A DNA stretch of 21,379 nt from a virus. A program made the position numbers and the translations under genes. This document shows positions 1-6,924 of this stretch, piece after piece (the first letter of the stretch is position 1; each line of letters opens with the position of its first letter). The stretch covers positions 1 through 21,379 of IMG/VR virus record IMGVR_UViG_3300025151_000363; one strand, 5' to 3'. Below the pieces are notes generated by a model. The model did not search any database. It saw only the letters and a list, made by a program, of their open reading frames with translations, and was not told the DNA's origin.

Positions 1-206
1 ACGCCGGATGCCAAAGTAATCGACGTTTGCTCAATGGTCCACTGATTCAAGCCTCGATTGGCCCAATCTGCAAATAACAAATTTAACGAACGACGCGCGG
101 TTTTAAGATCGTAACCTGTTCTTACTTCAAGGCCACAACGCTCAAACGCCTCTTCGACGTACTCAGCGACATCTAATTCGAAATCTTTGCTATTGCTCGT
201 TGTCAT
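1..206 (-). CDS. Probable tail/adaptor virion protein, N-terminal part only
   Basis: This is the first 68 codons of a gene that leaves the window at position 1. It starts at ATG 206, inside the last codons of the upstream 226-aa gene (17-nt overlap). The protein begins MTTSNSKDFELDVAEYVEEA and continues with a segment around residues 24-50 that includes GYDLKTARRSLNLLFADW. I recognise this N-terminus from many marine podovirus genomes, where the gene lies among tail or head-to-tail connector genes. The family function (virion or adaptor component) is remembered knowledge; nothing catalytic is visible. The rest of the protein is needed to tell a connector from another structural role. Confidence 0.7.
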   Translation of the reverse strand, partial: MTTSNSKDFELDVAEYVEEAFERCGLEVRTGYDLKTARRSLNLLFADWANRGLNQWTIEQTSITLASG

Positions 207-870
207 TGTACAAGTTGTCAAAAATTTGGTTTACGTCAAGCGTGTAATCTAAATCGCTTTTCGAATAATGTATATGCGCAGAGGGCTTGAAATCTGGAGC
301 CCCTTCACCCGTTTCGAACCATGCCGGGTGAGTAACCCGTACTCGGTTGTTGGGCAAAGCAACGATGTTGCCCGTCCAAGAACCAGCGTCTAGCAACTGC
401 AAAACATGACTTTGCTTATGCTGCGCAGGATCGTCCGCGATCTCGCTTTCAGTGTAGTCCACCGTAAACAAATACTTCGCGGGATACATTTCTCCGTCGA
501 TTTTAGCCAACCAAGGGCACGGCGTTGCTCTATCAAGCACATACACAGAGTGATTGTGCGAGCTACAATCCCAAGGTTGGGCCGCCCAAACCGGCATAGG
601 TTCTGGCCACTCCTCCAACGGGACGTCCCCTACCAAAGCTGTGATCGGCATGCGAGCCCACATAGCGCCCCCATGAACGGTGTCTTCTTCTTCGCCCTCT
701 GCTTCGATCCCTGTAAAGATCAATTGAAAGCTCAAGCACCTGCACGGCATGGTTGTCACAGCAATTGCCATAGCGTGCAAAAACTCGCCGTGATACTCCT
801 CATGGTTTTTGGTGTATTCACGACGCACCCAGCACTTAAAATGCGGGATGTTGGATTGTAAGTAAGGCAT
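190..870 (-). CDS. Conserved marine-phage protein of unknown function (226 aa)
   Basis: The protein begins MPYLQSNIPHFKCWVRREY, a start I recognise from conserved hypothetical proteins in marine podoviruses. It has no signal peptide or membrane segment. It contains several Trp/Pro stretches (PLEEWPEPMPVWAAQPWDC near residues 84-102) and aromatic and His residues. The start ATG at 870 lies one base after the TGA of the upstream Lys/Gly-rich gene, and its 3' end overlaps the next gene by 17 nt, so it is part of one polycistron. Its place between virion-type genes and a probable tail gene suggests a role in the particle or its assembly, but that is inference from position. Confidence 0.8.
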   Translation of the reverse strand: MPYLQSNIPHFKCWVRREYTKNHEEYHGEFLHAMAIAVTTMPCRCLSFQLIFTGIEAEGEEEDTVHGGAMWARMPITALVGDVPLEEWPEPMPVWAAQPWDCSSHNHSVYVLDRATPCPWLAKIDGEMYPAKYLFTVDYTESEIADDPAQHKQSHVLQLLDAGSWTGNIVALPNNRVRVTHPAWFETGEGAPDFKPSAHIHYSKSDLDYTLDVNQIFDNLYNDNEQ

Positions 871-871
871 A

Positions 872-1144
872 TCAGATTTTGCCGCCTACCTTGTCACCCT
901 TCTTTTTGACCTTGCCGCCATTTCGGTAACCTTTTGTAGCCATCTTGCCGCCGTTCTTCATACCTTTTGGCTTCACGCCGCCGCCGTTCTTCATGCCGCC
1001 GGGCATCATTTCTTTCTTGCCGCCCATAGCGCCGCCTTTGGACTTCATCTTAGCCCCTTGCGCGCTGCCTTTGCTTTTCATTGCTTTCTTTTTTGGCGCA
1101 GCTTTCTTCTTGAAGCCACCCATACCAAGATTCACTCGAGACAT
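872..1144 (-). CDS. Small Lys/Gly/Met-rich basic protein (90 aa)
   Basis: The protein is low in complexity and extremely basic. Blocks of the type KNGGK or KSKGG recur along its length (for example MKNGG near residues 51 and 61, YRNGGKVKKKGDKVGGKI at the end). It has almost no hydrophobic core, so it is probably disordered. The minus strand reads GAGG about six bases before ATG 1144, a good ribosome binding site. Such proteins are common in marine phage genomes beside virion genes; their job is unknown. Nucleic-acid binding or DNA condensation is suggested by charge alone. It ends one base before the start of the 226-aa gene. Confidence 0.7.
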   Translation of the reverse strand: MSRVNLGMGGFKKKAAPKKKAMKSKGSAQGAKMKSKGGAMGGKKEMMPGGMKNGGGVKPKGMKNGGKMATKGYRNGGKVKKKGDKVGGKI

Positions 1145-1151
1145 ATCAACC

Positions 1152-1478
1152 TCACAAATACTTTGTTTTCTTCCTGCGGTCGCTCATAACAGCGCCACAG
1201 CCCCTTGCAATCTCCGCTCTCACAGCCCCGCCCGCCTTCATCTTGGTGACTTTAGCTTTGGGGGTGTTTGCAACAACGGTTTTACCTTTCGACCCTTCCC
1301 GTTTCTTTTTACGCGCAGTAGCCGCACGCTCTGATTTACTCAAGGATCGAGCTTTCTTTTCTGGCAAACAACGATCTGGGTTCTTTTTATTTTCAGAACT
1401 ACCACACTCGCCGACGATTTCACCTTCGGTATTGATACGAACCCATTTCTGATCAAGCCATTTTTTAAGCTCGCCCAT
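1152..1478 (-). CDS. Small basic protein with GELKKW...KWV start and CGAVMSDRRKKTKY tail (108 aa)
   Basis: The N-terminal half (GELKKWLDQKWVRI, then GECGSSENKKNPDRCLP) resembles the phage-associated DUF5872-type sequence, with conserved Trp and Cys residues. The middle is Lys/Arg/Ala-rich. The C-terminus (KAGGAVRAEIARGCGAVMSDR followed by KKTKYL) is a tail I recognise from other marine phage small proteins. It starts at ATG 1478, sharing its A with the TAA stop of the preceding gene (TAATG), which suggests translational coupling. Family assignment is from memory and moderate. The role is unknown; the Cys residues could bind metal. Confidence 0.72.
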   Translation of the reverse strand: MGELKKWLDQKWVRINTEGEIVGECGSSENKKNPDRCLPEKKARSLSKSERAATARKKKREGSKGKTVVANTPKAKVTKMKAGGAVRAEIARGCGAVMSDRRKKTKYL

Positions 1479-1705
1479 TATCGGCCCTTTCTCTTCCCAC
1501 CTTTTGCCTTTTTGGCATAATTCGGGTCTTTACAATACTTACTAGCCGCCAAGTTTGCATAAGCAGACGGGTAGGTATCAAAGGTGCGCTTGGCCCAAGC
1601 TTTGCCTTCGGGGCAAATTTTGCTGCCTTTGCTCTTCTTCGATGCCCCACCGCCTTTGGCATAGTACGTCAAACCTCTAGGCGTAGCGCCTCGTGTCATT
1701 ACCAT
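1478..1705 (-). CDS. Small basic conserved phage protein with CPEGKAWAKRTFDTYPSAYA motif (75 aa)
   Basis: A central conserved segment (SKICPEGKAWAKRTFDTYPS, then ANLAASKYCKDPNYAK) carries two Cys residues and is familiar from small marine phage proteins. The ends are Lys/Gly-rich. Two starts are possible: ATG 1705, with GGAG nine bases upstream, or ATG 1699, which forms a TAATG overlap with the previous stop. I keep 1705 because of the better ribosome-binding-site spacing. The gene ends in a TAATG overlap with the next gene. Function is unknown, and no enzymatic motif is visible. Confidence 0.72.
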   Translation of the reverse strand: MVMTRGATPRGLTYYAKGGGASKKSKGSKICPEGKAWAKRTFDTYPSAYANLAASKYCKDPNYAKKAKGGKRKGR

Positions 1706-1983
1706 GCGTCACAACTCCAGTATCGAGCCGTAAATTTATCCTTTGCCGTGTCACAATTGTGGCGGGCACGGAAGTTCTTACGGCGTCCGGGTTGGTTCTT
1801 CTTGATCGTCATGTCAGGGTCGCCGAATCGGACCATCTTCACCTGATCACCTTTTTTAGCCAAAACGACGGATTTTTTTGACTTACCTTGCGAACGCTTT
1901 GGCTGGTTGTATCCAGAAAACGTTTCGCCCCGGTATTGTATTCTCCCGGACGGTAGTCTTTTAACGTCCTTCGTCGTCGCCAT
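1699..1983 (-). CDS. Small conserved phage protein, VVLAKKGDQVKMVRFGDP type (94 aa)
   Basis: The conserved core runs from about residue 37: KKSVVLAKKGDQVKMVRFGD, then RRKNFRARHNCD and KFTARYWSCDAW at the C-terminus. This pattern (valine-rich strand, VRFGD, ARH, AAYW-like end) matches my memory of the DUF6321-type family found in phages and large viruses, though I could not search it. The protein is basic, with two Cys near the C-terminus. Its start shares bases with the preceding TAA (TAATG). It sits in a tight run of four small, mostly basic genes; their function is not established. Confidence 0.76.
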   Translation of the reverse strand: MATTKDVKRLPSGRIQYRGETFSGYNQPKRSQGKSKKSVVLAKKGDQVKMVRFGDPDMTIKKNQPGRRKNFRARHNCDTAKDKFTARYWSCDAW

Positions 1984-2387
1984 TAGTCGAAGCCTTTTCT
2001 CATATACAAGATCACGGTGTACGTGTCGGCTGAACTGGCACCCACGGTAGTAAACTTAATGTCCCCAGTTTTGCCAGACCCGGCGTTATTGGTGAGGCCA
2101 CCGAAGCTACTGTAGTCGTGATCTCCGCTTTGGTTCTCACCAAGTTCGATGATAAAAGCGTCTGAGGTTGCATCAAATAACAACTGCACTTTCATGCCTA
2201 TGCATTGCCACCAAATACGGTCGATAGTGACACTCGTGCAAGTGTCACCATCCGCGCTAGTTTGCAAAGCTGACACGTCCACTTTTGTGACCGCAGATTC
2301 ACCTGTACCGTCTGAAATGTTGGTTAATTTCAAAACAGCAAATTTAGGACCATCGACCAAAGTTTGCGATGTTACTGCATCAGCCAT
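1983..2387 (-). CDS. Conserved marine-phage virion-type protein (134 aa)
   Basis: The protein starts MADAVTSQTLVDGPKFAVLK and is rich in beta-forming Thr/Val/Ser residues. It has a conserved SSFGGLTNNAGSGKTGDI segment near residues 92-110 and ends YTVILYMRKGFD. Closely similar sequences are common in marine phage genomes beside capsid and tail genes, where they are usually taken as structural proteins. That role is knowledge from related genomes, not shown here. The minus strand reads AGGAG six bases before ATG 2387. It lies 12 nt after the upstream 168-aa gene and overlaps the next gene by TAATG. Confidence 0.78.
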   Translation of the reverse strand: MADAVTSQTLVDGPKFAVLKLTNISDGTGESAVTKVDVSALQTSADGDTCTSVTIDRIWWQCIGMKVQLLFDATSDAFIIELGENQSGDHDYSSFGGLTNNAGSGKTGDIKFTTVGASSADTYTVILYMRKGFD

Positions 2388-2399
2388 AACGAACTCCTA

Positions 2400-2906
2400 C
2401 TATTGATCGGCGAACGCCGGTGCAGTCGCGCCCGTCACAGTGCCGAAGATCTGATAATTGGTGGTGTTCAAACCAATAATTGTTACATCAAAGCCCGCAG
2501 GTACATTTAACTGGATGCTGCTATTGGAGTTGCCATCAGAAAAAACCGCACTTACTTCGTTGTCGGTATCAAGGAAAGTAACGCCACCAATGTAAAAATT
2601 GGTGTTTCCGGGCGTAACGATTAGCGCATCAGTTGCGTCAGCGGCACCGCCTGCGTAAACAAACCTAAACACAGACCCAGCAATAGGCGCTGGCAAGGTG
2701 TAGGTGTTGTCTTGGCCGCCATCTGGAACCAGCAGTATTCGTCCGCTGTGGGTAGCGTTAGTTAGGGTTACGTCGCCATCAGCAAGGCTAACGGGGCCGT
2801 CACCAATAGTTGCAACTTCAGTAATTGCGCCAGTGGTTGAGTTTTTGCTTACAGTCTTAAAGGTAGTTTCCGAACGCACCGCACCCGAAAAAGTGGTATT
2901 AGCCAT
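2400..2906 (-). CDS. Probable virion structural protein, beta-rich (168 aa)
   Basis: The sequence is Thr/Ser/Gly/Val-rich and looks like an all-beta structural protein. It includes HSGRILLVPDGGQDNTYTLP near residues 53-72 and a hydrophobic VPAGFDVTIIGLNTTNYQIF segment near the C-terminus. Two ATGs are in frame, at 2912 and 2906. AGGAG abuts the first directly but sits six bases from the second, so 2906 is the better start. It is the first gene after the capsid terminator and therefore probably begins a new transcript. Related marine phages have a similar gene after the capsid gene; the exact role (head decoration, neck or fibre) is unknown. Confidence 0.75.
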   Translation of the reverse strand: MANTTFSGAVRSETTFKTVSKNSTTGAITEVATIGDGPVSLADGDVTLTNATHSGRILLVPDGGQDNTYTLPAPIAGSVFRFVYAGGAADATDALIVTPGNTNFYIGGVTFLDTDNEVSAVFSDGNSNSSIQLNVPAGFDVTIIGLNTTNYQIFGTVTGATAPAFADQ

Positions 2907-2931
2907 TGTCATCTCCTGTCGTGGCTGGTGT

Positions 2932-2950
2932 CAGGCACGGGATGCGCCTG
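2932..2950 (-). promoter_or_regulatory. Leader hairpin before the 168-aa virion gene
   Basis: On the minus strand CAGGCGC, a five-base loop and GTGCCTG form a seven-pair stem with one G-U pair. It lies about 25 nt upstream of the start at 2906 in the only gap between the capsid terminator and this gene. TGTCAGG is repeated at 2929-2935 and 2949-2955 on the plus strand. It could stabilise the mRNA or modulate translation. No convincing -35/-10 pair is seen in the same gap. Confidence 0.35.
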
Positions 2951-2980
2951 TCAGGATAGGAGAAAGATAACTAAGAAACG

Positions 2981-3011
2981 GGCAAAAAGAAAGGGCGACA
3001 TTGTCGCCCTT
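2981..3011 (-). terminator. Intrinsic terminator after the capsid gene
   Basis: AAGGGCGACA and TGTCGCCCTT pair perfectly around one central base (the real loop is three to five bases). On the minus strand the stem is followed by TCTTTTTG. It lies 20 nt after the capsid stop and divides the head operon from the downstream virion genes. Confidence 0.85.
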
Positions 3012-3031
3012 CCAAAGCAGGAAAGATCTGC

Positions 3032-3937
3032 TTATGCGCCGGGTGTTCCGAACACAGCACGCCAATCGCTGACGCCGAAAGAATATCTTTCGCGCGCCTT
3101 GAAACGCATGTTGCCTGTGTCGAAGTCGCCTTCCATCGCTGTCTTGATGGGGGTTCTTTGGAACAACTTGAAGCCGTTGGGAGCGTCTGTCTTAATGAAA
3201 AACGCGTCTGTATCCGTCAAGAAGTGGTTTACAACCGCCCCTTCTGGAAGCATACCCATAGACTTGTTGGCATTGATATCGTTATCTGCCGTTCCCGGTC
3301 GCAGATTTGAGTTCAGAACTCGTTCTGCGATGAATTGCAGTTCTTTCGGTATGATCAATTTCATACCACGAACAGCAATCTTCAGACCTCTTTCGTCGGT
3401 CAGACCAGCAATATCGATCAACATCTGCTCCAGCGAAGTCTCATTGAGATCTGCTGCAGTAGCGAGAAGGTTAGTCTGGTTACCAGAGATAGAGGGGTGA
3501 GCCGCCGAACACAGCGCCGCACCGTCACCGATAGGTGATGCAGTGCTGAATGCTTGGTTCAAAACGGTAGCAGCACGGATCTGCTTGGTTTGAGACATTG
3601 AACGAGCCAGCGCACGCGTATAACGCGCAGCCAGACGGTCGTACAAATTATCTTCTACCGCTTCCTCGGTGATCGAAAAAGCGAGCGCGATTGTCTCGTG
3701 CGTATAACGTGCAGTATATGTTTCCTGCGCGTCATCGAACGAGATTGCGCTGCCTTCTGATTTAACAGGGGCAGTACCAAAACCAGAAAGCATGACTTCT
3801 TCTTCAAACGCGCGGTCTGAAGATTCTTCGTCGAAGATTTCTGCGTGCTCTTGATCGTAACGATCATATTCCAGCCCGAACAAAGCATTAAGGCCGGGTT
3901 CAAGCTCTTTCGCTAATTGTGCGCGAGTAATAGGCAT
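3032..3937 (-). CDS. Major capsid protein
   Basis: This 301-aa protein matches the capsid proteins of marine podoviruses as I remember them. It starts MPITRAQLAKELEPGLNALF, has an acidic stretch (EHAEIFDEESSDRAFEEEV) near residues 30-48, and ends RYSFGVSDWRAVFGTPGA. The middle carries a Thr/Ala-rich helix with a conserved-looking ARSMSQTKQIRAATVLNQAF at about 111-130. A HK97-type fold (gpT-like branch) is likely for this family. AGGAG sits seven bases before ATG 3937, a strong site that fits high expression. Scaffold, GroES and portal lie just upstream in the same operon, and an intrinsic terminator follows directly. No prohead protease is visible in the window. Confidence 0.9.
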   Translation of the reverse strand: MPITRAQLAKELEPGLNALFGLEYDRYDQEHAEIFDEESSDRAFEEEVMLSGFGTAPVKSEGSAISFDDAQETYTARYTHETIALAFSITEEAVEDNLYDRLAARYTRALARSMSQTKQIRAATVLNQAFSTASPIGDGAALCSAAHPSISGNQTNLLATAADLNETSLEQMLIDIAGLTDERGLKIAVRGMKLIIPKELQFIAERVLNSNLRPGTADNDINANKSMGMLPEGAVVNHFLTDTDAFFIKTDAPNGFKLFQRTPIKTAMEGDFDTGNMRFKARERYSFGVSDWRAVFGTPGA

Positions 3938-3952
3938 TGAAGTTCTCCTACC

Positions 3953-4603
3953 TTAGATGCCAGTTGTGGTGGCAGTGGTTTGTGAATCGAATCGAGCGTT
4001 AGTCGAATTGTAGTGTGCATTTATGCGTACAATCAAACCAATACCTGCTGCAGTGAAGTCACTGTTAGCATCGTCATCGACGAGGCCCATGATCTTCAAC
4101 GGCAGAGTAGCAGTTGTAGCGATAGATGAAACACTCAAAGCCGAGTTAGAACGACCCGTGTTAGTAGAGCCCGTACGAGCAGACGTACCAAGGCTTGCGT
4201 TTGCAAACACACCGGCCAGTGCAGTAGCACGATCGGTAAGTGAAGCGTCGCTTGCGACTTGGAAAGTTTGCATCGGATTATCTGCAACTAAAGCTTTGAC
4301 AGGGAAATTAGTGTCAACACTTACGTTGTTTGATCCGGGCCAATAGTTGCTAAATACAGTCTTCTTCGAAGTCGAGTCGACATATTCTACACCTACCAAA
4401 ACACCCAGAGCAGCAGTTGTGCCGCCTGCAGTGTCTCCAGCTTGATCGATCACGCCCGCCGCAAGCGGGATCACGATGCTGTACTGGAAAATGGCATTGG
4501 TGTTGTCAGAAGCAATTTCGTACTTCGTAACACCAGTAGAATTGACGGCACTACCTACGAGTCCGATTGGACGTAGACCGTACGCGGTTTCCTGATTTGC
4601 CAT
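3953..4603 (-). CDS. Virion structural protein beside the capsid gene, possible head decoration protein (216 aa)
   Basis: The protein starts MANQETAYGLRPIGLVGSAV and contains LGVLVGVEYVDSTSKKTVFS near residues 66-85, followed by NYWPGSNN and VKALVADNP. This pattern is frequent in marine phage genomes directly next to the capsid gene. Composition is Ala/Thr/Ser-rich and beta-like, with no enzymatic motif. It lies 15 nt before the capsid start and 18 nt after the 162-aa gene; AGGAG precedes ATG 4603. A role as a decoration or minor head protein is inferred from position and composition. It could also be a second capsid-lattice protein. Confidence 0.75.
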   Translation of the reverse strand: MANQETAYGLRPIGLVGSAVNSTGVTKYEIASDNTNAIFQYSIVIPLAAGVIDQAGDTAGGTTAALGVLVGVEYVDSTSKKTVFSNYWPGSNNVSVDTNFPVKALVADNPMQTFQVASDASLTDRATALAGVFANASLGTSARTGSTNTGRSNSALSVSSIATTATLPLKIMGLVDDDANSDFTAAGIGLIVRINAHYNSTNARFDSQTTATTTGI

Positions 4604-4621
4604 AAAAAGTCTCCTAATACC

Positions 4622-5110
4622 TTACTGATTACGAGGACCACCAAAAGTAACACGCGATTGGCGTTCAGGTTTGCCAATGCGCATAGTTGAATGTGCATTC
4701 TCTCGTAGGACATCAGTTTCAACGGCTTCGACTTGATCCGCATGCTTCCTGTTGAAGTAATCGGTTCGTTCCGACACCGTTTCTAACGGAATCCTAGCTA
4801 GAAGCAATCCGCCAACTCCAAACACTCCTTCATACTTACCCGATTCAATAGCAGGTGCCTCAAAGTCAGGGTACTCATCGCGTCGGACTAACTCGTAGCC
4901 CTCTCGAAGACGTGCGCTGATGTTACTTGTGTCATCAAAGCCACGAGTTTCGGCACGTATCCAGCGATGTTTAAACCCTGCAGGCGCGGGTGGAGCATCT
5001 AAATTTGACTTAGGGGACCACGGCTTGCGTTGTGCAGTCGCAGCCCTCGATGATTTTGCGCGGGAAGTTTTCTTGATCGCTTCAATTTCTTTTTCGTTTG
5101 AATCTACCAT
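4622..5110 (-). CDS. Conserved phage head-module protein of unknown function (162 aa)
   Basis: After a basic, disordered N-terminus (AIKKTSRAKSSRAATAQRK) comes a conserved core: NLDAPPAPAGFKHRWIRAET, RGFDDTSNI, REGYELVRRDEYPDF, and GVGGLLLARIPLETVSERT near residues 99-117. The C-terminus ends RQSRVTFGGPRNQ. I recognise this arrangement from many phages, always between scaffold and capsid genes. The function is not known to me; a minor head or assembly protein is likely. The start ATG 5110 is two bases after the scaffold stop, and its ribosome binding site (AAGGAG) is formed by the last scaffold codons. Confidence 0.78.
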   Translation of the reverse strand: MVDSNEKEIEAIKKTSRAKSSRAATAQRKPWSPKSNLDAPPAPAGFKHRWIRAETRGFDDTSNISARLREGYELVRRDEYPDFEAPAIESGKYEGVFGVGGLLLARIPLETVSERTDYFNRKHADQVEAVETDVLRENAHSTMRIGKPERQSRVTFGGPRNQ

Positions 5111-5112
5111 GT

Positions 5113-6024
5113 CTACTCCTTCACGTACTTCGCATATTCTTCAAGCGGCACTCCCAATCGTTTGGCAATAGTTACTTGGCTAGGGGAGAGTCTAACCTTT
5201 TTGCCGCGCCCGCCTTTCGACGGACGAGATACCCCGGCTACAGTTTGTGTAGTCCGGCGTGTTTGCGAAACTTCTTCTTCACCGTCCGAAAACTTGTGAG
5301 GAAACGCCTTTCGCATCTCGGAATCTAACGCATCATAGTATTCGTCGCTAGTGCCGTCCATGCCTTTCTCTTGGATCAACTCTTTGTGAATACCGAATGC
5401 GGCGAAAGTCATCGCAGAATCTTGGCCAAACCAAGAATTGTTTTCTGCCCAATCTTCCGCTCTGGGATCTGGTCTTTGCGTTTGAGGCGCAGGCTGGTAA
5501 ACAGGCTGCTGTGCCTCTTGTTGGAACTGTGCGGCCTGTACCTCTCGTTGAGCACGCGCTTGGGCGTGTCGATCTGCAGCCACCGCCAGTTGGGAAATCT
5601 TTTCTTGCGCCGCCAGTTGGCGATCAGTGTCCCCGGTTTCGATAGCGGTTTTGAGCTCGTCTTTAGCCCGCTGTTGCTCCGACGAAACACGATTACCGTA
5701 CTCGTCGATGTAATTCTTATCGAGGTTATGCAGTCGCTGTTTGACGCTTTGGTTTTCGTGCTGAACCGCTTGGGCGTATTTGACCGCCTCTTCGCGCTCT
5801 CTTTCAGCCTCTCGGGCACGTTTTGTAAGCTGATTGATGCGTTTTTGCACCGATTTGCCATACTGCTCGTGCTCGTCTACCGATTCGGTTTCAGTTTCAA
5901 TCGCCTCTGGCGCTTCTGCTGCTTGTTTTGAATCGTCGTCTAATACAATCTCTTGCGCTTCTTCGTCGAACTCCAGATTAATCTGTCCGTCATCCGGCTC
6001 GTGCGCAGGGCTTGACTCTGCCAT
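5113..6024 (-). CDS. Capsid scaffolding protein
   Basis: The 303-aa protein has the layout of a phage scaffold. An acidic N-terminus covers residues 1-55. A long charged coiled coil runs from about 57 to 175 (KRINQLTKRAREAEREREEA). A Pro/Gln linker lies at 174-187. A compact conserved domain spans 195-245 (NNSWFGQDSAMTFAAFGIHK, then EYYDALDSEMRKAFPHKF), and the C-terminal tail is basic (GGRGKKVRLSPSQ). Scaffolds guide capsid polymerisation and leave the procapsid. AGGAG is seven bases from ATG 6024. It lies between GroES and the 162-aa gene, upstream of the capsid gene. The 195-245 domain recurs in a separate gene at 19986-20258. Confidence 0.85.
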   Translation of the reverse strand: MAESSPAHEPDDGQINLEFDEEAQEIVLDDDSKQAAEAPEAIETETESVDEHEQYGKSVQKRINQLTKRAREAEREREEAVKYAQAVQHENQSVKQRLHNLDKNYIDEYGNRVSSEQQRAKDELKTAIETGDTDRQLAAQEKISQLAVAADRHAQARAQREVQAAQFQQEAQQPVYQPAPQTQRPDPRAEDWAENNSWFGQDSAMTFAAFGIHKELIQEKGMDGTSDEYYDALDSEMRKAFPHKFSDGEEEVSQTRRTTQTVAGVSRPSKGGRGKKVRLSPSQVTIAKRLGVPLEEYAKYVKE

Positions 6025-6034
6025 TTTTTAACTC

Positions 6035-6481
6035 CTAACCGTGATAAATGTCTTTCGGGTCTAAAATCGTGCCCAACACCTCGTCATCGTTCAGCATGCG
6101 AACTTCGCTGCCAAAAGCAGCTTTTTTATCGCCGTTGAGACGGAAACGAGATCCAGCGTATCGGGCAAAAATCACCCAATCGCCTTCTTTGCACCATTCC
6201 CCTGTCGGGTAACGCTCTTTGTCTTTGTACGCGAGCGGCCCAGCTTTCAACACGTAACCGACCTGAGTCTGTATTACGTCTTCTTCTAGGGTTTTTGGAG
6301 CAAGCAAAATACCGCCATCACTCTTTTCGGGTGGGCGGAAAGGCATGATTAAAATACGCCAACCTGTTGGTTGTGGTAGGCGTTCGATAAGTTCTTTATC
6401 CATTAGGGACGGGTCTAAAACCCGTTTTTCTTCTGCGACGTAGCACTCAGACACATCTAGTGCTTCATTCGAATCAGGCAT
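6035..6481 (-). CDS. Phage GroES-like co-chaperonin
   Basis: The 148-aa protein carries a Cpn10 domain from about residue 35. The first strand is QPTGWRILIMPFRPPEKSDG, followed by the mobile-loop region GGILLAPKTLEED, then VGYVLKAGP, GEWCKEGDWVIFARYAGSRF, and a C-terminal strand ending DDEVLGTI. These are the order and key glycines of GroES, with a family-typical KEGDWVIFARYAG where bacteria have a GDRVLFGKY-like motif. It would cap host GroEL and help fold capsid proteins, as T4 gp31 does. The N-terminal 34 residues are an extra acidic extension. It overlaps the upstream 65-aa gene by 8 nt and precedes the scaffold by 10 nt. Confidence 0.88.
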   Translation of the reverse strand: MPDSNEALDVSECYVAEEKRVLDPSLMDKELIERLPQPTGWRILIMPFRPPEKSDGGILLAPKTLEEDVIQTQVGYVLKAGPLAYKDKERYPTGEWCKEGDWVIFARYAGSRFRLNGDKKAAFGSEVRMLNDDEVLGTILDPKDIYHG

Positions 6482-6671
6482 TTCTTTGTTCCTGTTTTTC
6501 TAGCATTTCAGAAAGTTCCACCAAAACGTAATCACACGCTCTGATTTCACCCATGCACTCTCTGTAATGTTCCATATCTTTAATCCCGCCTTCACACATG
6601 AGTTCTTGAATTTGGGCTTTGCGACCTTTTAATGTTTGTTGCACAAATTGCACAACATCTAGATCGTTCAA
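6474..6671 (-). CDS. Small conserved phage protein (65 aa), TTG start
   Basis: This short helical, acidic protein has the core FVQQTLKGRKAQIQELMCEG, then HYRECMGEIRACDYVLVELS. This is similar to small proteins found between portal and scaffold genes in other marine phages. No ATG lies at the N-terminus. TTG at 6671 is preceded by AAGGA with a six-base gap, which decides the start. The 3' end overlaps GroES by 8 nt. The two helices could form a coiled coil, but the function is unknown. Confidence 0.7.
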   Translation of the reverse strand: MNDLDVVQFVQQTLKGRKAQIQELMCEGGIKDMEHYRECMGEIRACDYVLVELSEMLEKQEQRNA

Positions 6672-6720
6672 GGGCTTTCCTTGTCGTTTACTCTCCGAGT
6701 AAGTCCGATACTATCGCTTT

Positions 6721-6924
6721 TTATGCGATTGTAAAGCGCCCACCACGTAAAGCAGCGCCCATCCCACGTTTTTTACCGCGTGTAATTTTGGCTGTCATGG
6801 TGTTAGGGGTAGCCTCTTCGGTAGCCACAGCGTATGGAATACTGCCTTGGCCTTCGATTTCTGCCTTTGCAACAGGCTTTGGCGGCTCTTTTGGCTTTAC
6901 GCCATTAACTTTGACTGTTCTCAT
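6721..6924 (-). CDS. Small conserved basic phage protein (67 aa)
   Basis: The protein begins MRTVKVNGVKPKEPPKPVAK and ends with the conserved-looking RGKKRGMGAALRGGRFTIA. The C-terminal RGMGAA-x-RGG pattern is one I know from small proteins next to portal genes in marine phages. The N-terminal half is Pro/Lys-rich and probably disordered. It starts within the portal stop (ATGA overlap), with GAGGTG just upstream, so it is translationally coupled to the portal. Function is unknown; a portal-associated head factor is a guess from position. Confidence 0.72.
   Translation of the reverse strand: MRTVKVNGVKPKEPPKPVAKAEIEGQGSIPYAVATEEATPNTMTAKITRGKKRGMGAALRGGRFTIA

Noticed and set aside
2928-3500. 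190-aa plus-strand frame
   Set aside because: It is opposite the capsid gene and crosses its terminator; there is no ribosome binding site.
5371-5931. 186-aa plus-strand frame opposite the scaffold
   Set aside because: A Leu/Phe-rich shadow of a Glu/Gln-rich gene, without a start signal.
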